Shown: in pieces, positions 57,680 through 64,000 of the stretch
Position numbering within the stretch: position 1 is the first letter of the stretch
How the letters are laid out: every line of letters starts with the position of its first letter
Assembly (NCBI GenBank): GCA_027475525.1
Contig: JAMWFC010000091.1
Coordinates: 310,001 to 374,000, forward strand
DNA: 64,000 nucleotides
Source of the DNA: Macrolepiota albuminosa
Lineage: Eukaryota; Basidiomycota; Agaricomycetes; Agaricales; Agaricaceae
Direction of reading: 5' to 3'
The notes under the pieces: model-generated
Told to the model about the DNA's origin: nothing
What the model saw: the letters and a program-made list of their open reading frames with translations, nothing else
The model's database searches: none
Position numbers and translations under genes: made by a program

Positions 57680-58098
57680 AAGTACTACATCGACCCGACA
57701 CCACCGAACCCTCCCCGACCACCTCTGCCACCCCCAACAGAACCCCGAGGACAACCTCCTGGCCCCCCACCTCTGCTGCCCCCTGCATGGAGACCCAGAC
57801 CTCCCTCTGGCAGAAACAAACTCTCTTGGGACAACGGGCCTCCCAGGCGTGGACCCCCAGGTGAGCTATCCAGAGGAGGCCCTCCAGGTGGGTGGGGTCC
57901 TGCCCTTGGCACCTTTCCTCTACAAGGAGGGGGGAGGGTAACCACTACTATTACTACTACAATGCTGGACCCCCTCCCTGCAACACCACCAGACCAGACG
58001 ATGCTCACAATGCCCTCGTCCGCAAAGGATGCCTGGACATCCAAAAGCCCGACGCATTCACAGGCTGGGACCCCCAAAAATGGCATGCTGCAGCTCCT
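57680..58098 (+). pseudogene. Gypsy gag fragment (proline-rich)
   Basis: A Pro/Gly-rich stretch (about 57700-57930) is followed by KGCLDIQKPDAFTGWDPQKW (about 58024-58083). KPDAFTG.DP.KW is the start of the retrotransposon gag domain in Tf1/sushi-type chromoviruses. It breaks off right after this motif. The next sequence reads on the opposite strand. Confidence 0.6.
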
Positions 58099-58947
58099 TG
58101 CAGAGGATCGTGTTGCGTCTGTACTTTACCATAGTCTGCTCTAGGAGTTCTCCTTGCATGAGGCGATCTCCAAATTTGACCAAGCAATGGGCCCAGTCCT
58201 CCAGAGTGCCTTCAAAGTCGTCGTGTCCAAATTCCGTGAGTAGCGCCCTTGTCTGCTGTGTGAAGTCCTCTGGCGAGACCCTGAGTGAGCGGAGCACTTC
58301 ATCCCATTGCCATTTGTACTCCTTGAGGCGTCGTTGTCCCATTGGCAAGGGAGGAGTCCATGCAGGTGGGGCAGCAGCCAGGTGGTGTCGAGGGGGTTAG
58401 TCATAGTTGGGGGGTCTGCAGGGTTGGGGGGCAGGGCGTTGGTAACTGTAATAGGGGGTGGGTGCAAAGGGGCCCTTGCTGGGGGGAATCGGGTGAGGTC
58501 CACTGAGGATGGGTGGGGTCTCTGGTAGACCCCTGGGAATGCTCCGGTATGAGGGGGCCTCCACAGGTCATGCCATGGCTAGGTTGGGCAGAGGGGCCCA
58601 GCTGGCTGAGGGCTCCAGGTCGTAGAGGGACGGGTCAGGGGCCCAGTGGCGGTGGCAACGTTGGGGCTCATACAGGAGAGGTGGGTAAGCAGGGCGGGGG
58701 GTCTGTGCAGAGTAGTGGTTGGGGACTGGACATCCGCAAGAGTCGGTCTGGTAGCCCATGGGGTAGTAGGTGTGAGTATACATAGCCATCAAGAACGGTG
58801 TAAGGAGAGAGTTTTGATATTATATCAGGTTCCACTGAATTGGGGGCTTTCCAGAAAAGCAACACCCTTACGAGGCAAACTTGATCTACGGATACTCAGG
58901 TGTCTGGAACTTGGGTGTCTGGAACTCTGGGGCTAGGTCTCTGAAGT
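58099..58947 (-). pseudogene. Unassigned retroelement sequence between gag and Gypsy-B pol
   Basis: Minus-strand frames such as YKWQWDEVLRSLRVSPEDFT and GTLEDWAHCLVKFGDRLMQG (about 58160-58330), with Pro-rich frames above them, look like coding relics, but no family is recognised. They could be a second gag type or the C-terminal extension of Gypsy-B. Confidence 0.3.
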
Positions 58948-61340
58948 TCAAGACATGGACAGGGTGTTCTTCCAGGGAAGGGGACTTGATCCAGGGGTTT
59001 TGGGGTTAGAGGTTGAGGGTTGGGTGGGAGTCAAGTCCTGGAACTCCAGGGCTAGGTCTCTGGGGTTCAAGATGCAGACAGGGGATTTTCCTGGGGAAGG
59101 GGACTTGATCCGGGGGTTTTCTACCAGAACTGGAGGTGGAGGTGGCTGTGGACGTCGACCTGGAATTGGATCCTCTGGAGCTGGAGAGAGCTTCACCACA
59201 TTGAAGACTGGATGGAGTCAACTCATTCCACTAGGCAGCTTGAATCAATAGGCTAGTGGGCCTACCTGCCTTACTATAGGAAAGGGTCCTAGATGATGGT
59301 GAGAAAGCTTCTGAGAAGGTCGGGTGGTAGCAATGTCAGAGGCATCCAGGTAGACTCAATCTCCAGGCTTGTACTTAGGAGCTGGAGTTCATCCACAATC
59401 ATAGTAGCGGGCCATGTCATCCTTTGCCTTGGCTAAAGCCACCTTGGCTTCCTCCTGAGCTGTCTTCATCCGATTTATGAACTCATTGACAGCTTCATTC
59501 TCTGAGGGTTGTCCACAAGGCTTGAATCCCATCTGAGGGTGTTGACCAGTATCTAGAAGAAAAGGAGACATCTGAGTGGCAGCGTGTACATGGTTGTTGT
59601 ATTGAAACTCTGCCTCTGGTAATAGGTCATCCCAGTCAAAGGAGACATCTGAGTGGCAGCGTGTACATGGTTGTTGTATTGAAACTCTGCCTCTGGTAAT
59701 AGGTCATCCCAGTCATCCTGTTGTTCATTGCAGAAGAGCCGGAGATACTGTTTTAGCTCCTGGTTGACACGCTCAGTCTGGCCATCAGACTGGGGGTGGT
59801 AGGCTGTGGAAGTGTGGAGTTTGACATGGAGGAGGCGATACAGTTCTCTAGTAAACTCTGCCACAAACTGAGGTCCATGGTCGGAGACGTAAGCATCTGA
59901 CAACCCATGGAGTTTCCAGACATGCTTCCAGTACAGATTGGTGGCGCCCATGGCTGAGCAGGTAGTGTGTGTTAGAATAAAATGAGCATGCTTGCCACAG
60001 AGATCCACTACCACCATGATCACATCATATCCATGAGAGTCTGGTAACTCAATGATGAAATCTACTGAGGCCACACTCCAATGCTCAGCTGGGATAGGCA
60101 ATGGATGAAGCTGTCCCATAGGAGGCTGGCAACGAGGCTTAGTCCAAAGGCAAAGGTCACAGGTGGAGGTATAAGAGCCAATATACCATGACATTTGAGG
60201 CCACCAGTAATTCCACGAGACTAGCTCCAGTATCTTCCATCTGCCAGGATGTCCTGCAACTTGAGAGTCATGATGCTGCTCCACAATCCACCTCTGGAGG
60301 TCTGGCAGGTTGGGAACATAAACACGTTCCCAGAAGGTGAGAAGACCATTCTCCAAAGACCACTCATTGGTGCAGACAGACTTCACTCCAGTTTTCTCTC
60401 AAGCATGCAAGACCATGGCAGCCTTCACTACCAGATCCTCTTGAGCGCCCTCCCAGTTACCTCGTTGGATGTCTTGAAGGATGCTCACTTCTTCTCCCTG
60501 GCCAACCACACCTTCTAGAGTACGGATAGCAAATAGTTCTGGCTTTAGGAGTACAATATTGTCATTGTCACTAGCTCCTGAACCATGATCTGCTTGCCTA
60601 GAAAGCGCATCTGGCTTGCCCATGCTCTGTCCAGGTTTGTGATGCAGAGAGAAGTCAAAGTTGGCCAGATACAAGGACCATCGAGCCTGTTGGCAGTTAA
60701 GTTTCTTGGCCGTCTGAAAGTACTCTAAGTTCTTGTGATCAGTCCACACTTCGAATTTATGCCTGGCACCCTCAAGGAAATGTTGCCACTCCTCAAATGA
60801 CCAAATAATAGCCAGCATCTCCTTGGTATGGATCTCATAATTTTGCTCCACAGCATTGAGACTCTTGGAGTAGAAGGCCACAGGATGCTACTTACCATCC
60901 TCCCTTGACTGCTGAGAGAGAACAGCTCCAGTAGCAAAATCTGAGCTATCGGCTTTGACATGGAAGGGAGAGTCGTCATCTGGGAATAGGAGGACAGGCT
61001 TTGAGGTGACTGCCTGCTTGAGGGCATCAAAGGCTGTCTGCTGTGCTGCATTCCAGTGCCAAGGAGTGTCCTTAGTGGTGAGATCAAAGAGGGGCCAGGC
61101 ATGGTGTAAGAAATCCTGAATAAACCTCCGATAGAATTTGGTGAAACCCAGAAAGGCCTGAACCTCCTTCTTGTTCTTAGGCTCTGGCCACTCCGCCACA
61201 CCAGCCATCTTGACTGGGTCCATCTCAGCCATTCCATGAGAGATGATTAGTCCAAGATATTCAACCTTAGTCTGCTCAAACTCGTATTTCTCTGGCTTAA
61301 GATAGAGCTGGTGTTGGCAAAGACGTTCCAGTACAATGCG
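58948..61340 (-). pseudogene. Gypsy-B: decayed Ty3/Gypsy pol (RT thumb, RNase H, integrase)
   Basis: Read on the minus strand it begins RIVLERLCQHQLYLKPEKYE (RT connection) directly at an LTR-like junction. Then FLGFTKFYRRFIQDF, FHVKADSSDFATGAVLSQQS, VAFYSKSLNAVEQNYEIHTK and WTDHKNLEYF (RNase H). Integrase: zinc finger (HHDSQVAGHPGR...CDLC), SVDFIIELP, VSDHGPQFV and YHPQSDGQTERVNQ (D, D and E). The C-terminus YKPGD-VYLDASDIATTRPSQK leads to a Pro-rich tail. The frame stays collinear but is broken by TAG at 60890-60888 (GK-stop-HPVAF, Trp expected) and TGA at 60401, 59391, 59358, 59247 and 59220 (Arg expected at most). A 77-bp duplication at 59561 also shifts the frame. Confidence 0.85.
59561..59714. 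repeat. Perfect 77-bp tandem duplication inside integrase
   Basis: Copies are 59561-59637 and 59638-59714, identical by eye. Because 77 is not a multiple of three it breaks the Gypsy-B integrase frame. Treating the two copies as one makes AATQMSP run straight into FLLDTGQHPQMGF. Confidence 0.95.
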
Positions 61341-61897
61341 TGTGATCCAAAGTGTATTAGAGTATGTACTGACAATATCATAATAACTACTCACCTGGCA
61401 GAGGGAGATCCAAAGAGAACAAGTCTAGGGATTCCCTATGCCAGGTTGGACGCTTCTGGGGCTTCTGAAGCATGGAAAACAACTGTACAGTACAACAAAA
61501 CCTTAAACACTCAAAAATTGACTAACCAAACAACTGTGCAAACAAGGCAGGAAAACTCCGGACTTTAGAAGTCAGAAAGGCAAACTCCGGCTTATATAAG
61601 CAGTCTGGAAGTGGTGCTGAAGGGCCCACACTTGTCTGAATGGTAGCTAAAGAACCAGAGCATCTCAAGGGCTGAGAGTAGTACTAACAGATAGTGTTGA
61701 AAGAATAGAAACAGTAAAATGAAATAACGTCAGAAGAAATAAGAGAATGAATGAGTAGGACTAACAGATAGTGTTGAAAGAATAGAAACAGTAAAATGAA
61801 ATAACGTCAGAAGAAATAAGAGAATGAATGAAGGGAGAGTGAAGAGATAAGGAGTGAGAAAAGGAAGAAATGAGGAGAAATGAGGAGTCCCCTGACA
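61341..61897 (+). repeat. Solo LTR-like repeat, copy 2
   Basis: TGTGATCCAAAG ... CCCCTGACA, same family and orientation as 50676-51122, with the TATA-like GGCTTATATAAGC. It contains a 77-bp-period internal duplication (61683-61836). It abuts the truncated RT end of Gypsy-B. No clear target-site duplication. Confidence 0.7.
61683..61836. repeat. 77-bp-period tandem duplication inside LTR-like copy 2
   Basis: ACTAACAGATAGTGTTGAAA starts at 61683 and again at 61760. The matching run is about 79 bp with one mismatch at its left edge. LTR-like copy 1 has this segment only once. Confidence 0.9.
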
Positions 61898-62534
61898 GTG
61901 ACACCAATCCCCTCATGTGTTTGCTACCGGTGCCCGACAATCGATCTGGAAGATGCCACACCCATACCTGGACTATACGCCGCACAGGACTTGCATCTGA
62001 GCAATACATTGCACAGGGCTAGCTGCAGGAGACACAGCTCCGGACCTCACCTGGTTGACCCAAAGCTTATCCAGTACAAGTATTTAACTCATAGTCAGTA
62101 GCCCGTCTCATCAGTCTTGATATTGCTATAACTCCCATCCCTATACTCTCTTGTCTGTCTCGTACTATCTGCTCAATCTATCTTCTTATTCTCTCAAGTT
62201 TCCTGGTCCTCTAAGTCTCACTTTGATCTCCTCTCAGTCTCCTGGTTTCAGTCTCAGTCTCCCGGTCTTAGTCTCCTCCTCTGATCACCCCCTGCTATCC
62301 TCTGCTCTAACCAGCCCCACCTCTCCCCATCCATATATTCCGGACTCAGCCCAGAATCCTGCTCCACCCTACCATACAAACTCCGGTGCTCCATGCACTC
62401 CTGGAGCATCCTCGCACCCCCACCAAAACTCCGGATCTTGTCCTCCATTGCCCGGAGACACTCTGTAGACTTCAAGTTTGCCTAGTAAGGACCCGCTTGC
62501 CTCCAGATGCCCCTGTTGTCAGCGGAACCTGACA
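61898..62534 (+). mobile_element. LTR-like sequence with CT-rich core
   Basis: Ends GAACCTGACA, like the adjoining LTR family (CCCCTGACA). The centre is CT-rich (CAGTCTCCTGGTTTCAGTCT). Landmarks near 62345 and 62475 are shared with the fragment at 16341-16610. No coding frame with a motif. Confidence 0.45.
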
Positions 62535-63336
62535 GCCTTTGCCCTAGATCTAAATCTAAGTTGCACTATTGAACAACTTACTAGTTGTTTAGTAAGTCTA
62601 ATACATAGTGCATAGTATATACACAACTGTAATTCTACATTAATTAATTACATAATATTGTCAGGGAACCTGTCTTCCAACTGTGTCCAAATCTATTCTG
62701 AGCTTAGTCCAATGATATGCCTATTCCTAGCAGATCTGACTAGCCACTCAGCCCATTCTTTCTCCTTCTGTCTCCTAGTAGTCAGCCTTGATGAGTCATA
62801 TGCATGGACCTTACTCAGCATCAATTATTGTTAGTCATACTCCTTTACATACTAGTAGTCAGCCTTGATGAGTCATATGCATGGACCTTACTCAGCATCA
62901 ATTATTGTTAGTCATACTCCTTTACATACCAGGGCCTGCTTAGTAAACAGTATTAGTAATAGCACAGCCACTGGTGCAATATTTATAGGCAGCTGGTGGG
63001 ATAGAATATCTCTAGGCTAAACAATAGCAGTGTTCTCCTAGCCTATACATCAAATTGACTGTAAGCTCTCTAACAACGTCTGACTACTTGGTTAGCCTTG
63101 CTGGTTCCTTGCTTGACTTTTGCCTGCCTCTACACCCACTTGACTCTCGCCTGTCACCAGTGCTTGCTAGTAGTCCATGGAAGGAGTTCTGCAGACATTC
63201 AGCATTGCCCTTACAGATATACTATATAGTACTGTTGCCACTACCTTACCAAGGTAGCTTTTTTGTTACACTACTTGTAGACTTGTAGAACTGAATCAAA
63301 GATTGATCTGGTTCTGTTGTGTGACTTTAAGCTTTG
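62535..63336. other. Non-coding between LTR-like DNA and Copia relic
   Basis: AT-rich, no gene. Contains a 77-bp tandem duplication at 62775. Confidence 0.4.
62775..62928. repeat. Perfect 77-bp tandem duplication
   Basis: CTAGTAGTCAGCCTTGATGA begins copies at 62775 and 62852, identical by eye over 77 bp plus one chance base. Confidence 0.95.
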
Positions 63337-64000
63337 ACATCATTTCAATCAGGAAACTACTATGTACTAGATATTGTTGATGACTATATAAATATGCCCT
63401 GGTCAATCCCTATTAAAACAAAAGCTGAGGCATACCCTGCATTAAAGGAGTGAGAATTAGCTTGCACAAACAAAATTAGTCTAAAGGTTGGAACATACCA
63501 AACAGGATTCAATGGTGAGCTCAAGAGCCATGAGATAGAAAAATAGTCAAAATTCAGAGGTGTAGCAAACCAACACAGTGCTCTATACATATCAGCACAT
63601 ATTGGATGAGTGGAGAGGATGCATAGAACCTTAATGAGTAAAGCAAGAATGATGAGAATAGATTTCAAATGCCCAGAGCTTCTTTGGGATGAGTTCTATC
63701 TCATCACTGCTTATCTGCATGCAAAAACACCTACTAAATCACTCAAGAAGAAGACATTGTATCAGAAGTGGTTTGGACAAGATCCAGATTACTCATATAT
63801 GCAAAAAATTGGGTGTCAGGCATTTGTATTGATCTCTACACACAACTCAAAGGTTAAACCAAGATCAATAGAGTGCACATTGATCAGATATGATATAAAC
63901 ACAAAAACTTACTGATGCTGGGACAAGGCCAACAGAAAGATCTACCAATCTTATCACATTAGATTCATTGAGAGCCACAAGTCATGTCCAGACTCAATAC
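63337..64000 (+). pseudogene. Copia (Ty1-type) integrase fragment, continues past window
   Basis: YYVLDIVDDYINMPWSIPIK at about 63358 is the integrase core. After stops it continues VERMHRTLMSKARMM (about 63607), LLWDEFYLITAYLHAKTPTK, LYQKWFGQDPDYSYMQKIGC and VKPRSIECTLIRYDINTKTY. This is the characteristic Copia order (ERMNRTL, LW.EA, TPT, GC.A, K..P....C). Stops interrupt at about 63453, 63546 and 63608. The frame from 63610 is open to a TGA at 63913, after which similarity (KIYQSYHIRFIE) goes on to the window edge. RT and RNase H would lie beyond. Confidence 0.75.

Noticed and set aside
1..64000. CRISPR array, rRNA operon, or a new gene-cluster type defence system
   Set aside because: No regularly spaced repeats or rRNA. 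The genes are unrelated housekeeping, regulatory and transposon genes of a fungal chromosome, so a cluster-type system is not supported.

Overview
The window looks like genomic DNA of an agaricomycete (mushroom-forming basidiomycete) fungus. The evidence is many short GT-AG introns of about 50-60 nt with CTGAC/CTAAC-like branch sites, and gene families typical of that group: F-box proteins, BTB/POZ proteins, caspase-domain proteins with a C-terminal extension, a JmjC protein with a long low-complexity tail, and a CaMK-type kinase starting MPVTVPCQ. Tyrosine-recombinase retrotransposons of the Ngaro type are also present. The genus cannot be read from the sequence. I saw no rRNA, tRNA or CRISPR.

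Layout: (1) 1-9.8 kb is transposon-rich. It holds repeat-rich non-coding DNA, a dead non-LTR-type RNase H relic ending near an A-rich tract, and a structurally complete Ngaro element (Ngaro-1, 3761-9799) with split direct repeats A1...B1-A2-B2. (2) 10.3-39.5 kb is a host gene island. In order it carries a JmjC-domain protein (+), relics of an Ngaro 5' end and an LTR, an alpha/beta hydrolase (-), an F-box protein (+), HMG-CoA lyase (+), a small secreted cysteine-containing protein (+), a BTB/POZ protein (-), a small unknown frame, a DEDDy 3'-5' exonuclease (+), a CaMK-like kinase (+), and two divergently oriented caspase-domain paralogues (a truncated one on -, a full one on +). (3) 39.8-64 kb is again transposon-rich. 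It holds a second complete Ngaro (Ngaro-2, 39817-45107), a Copia gag scrap, an internally deleted Ngaro on the minus strand (Ngaro-3), a Ty3/Gypsy pol with an intact 950-codon frame (Gypsy-A), an unrecognised spliced gene, a second decayed Gypsy pol on the minus strand (Gypsy-B), solo LTR-like repeats, and a Copia integrase running off the window end.

The two best-supported general observations are these. First, five tandem duplications all have a period of exactly 77 bp (39424, 45764, 59561, 61683, 62775). Uniform period plus near-perfect identity is what unmerged k=77 assembly overlaps would give, and one of them is the sole cause of an apparent integrase frameshift. Second, the otherwise collinear transposon frames are broken mainly by TGA codons where CGA (Arg) is expected and TAG where TGG (Trp) is expected, that is, C-to-T type decay. 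By contrast the one long intact Gypsy frame is almost free of CpG (about seven in 2.9 kb by eye).

Among host genes, the most notable details are a 6-nt microexon in HMG-CoA lyase encoding the Gly-His that supplies a metal ligand, an apparent GC-AG intron in the same gene, and a His-to-Arg change in the Fe-binding HxD motif of the JmjC protein.
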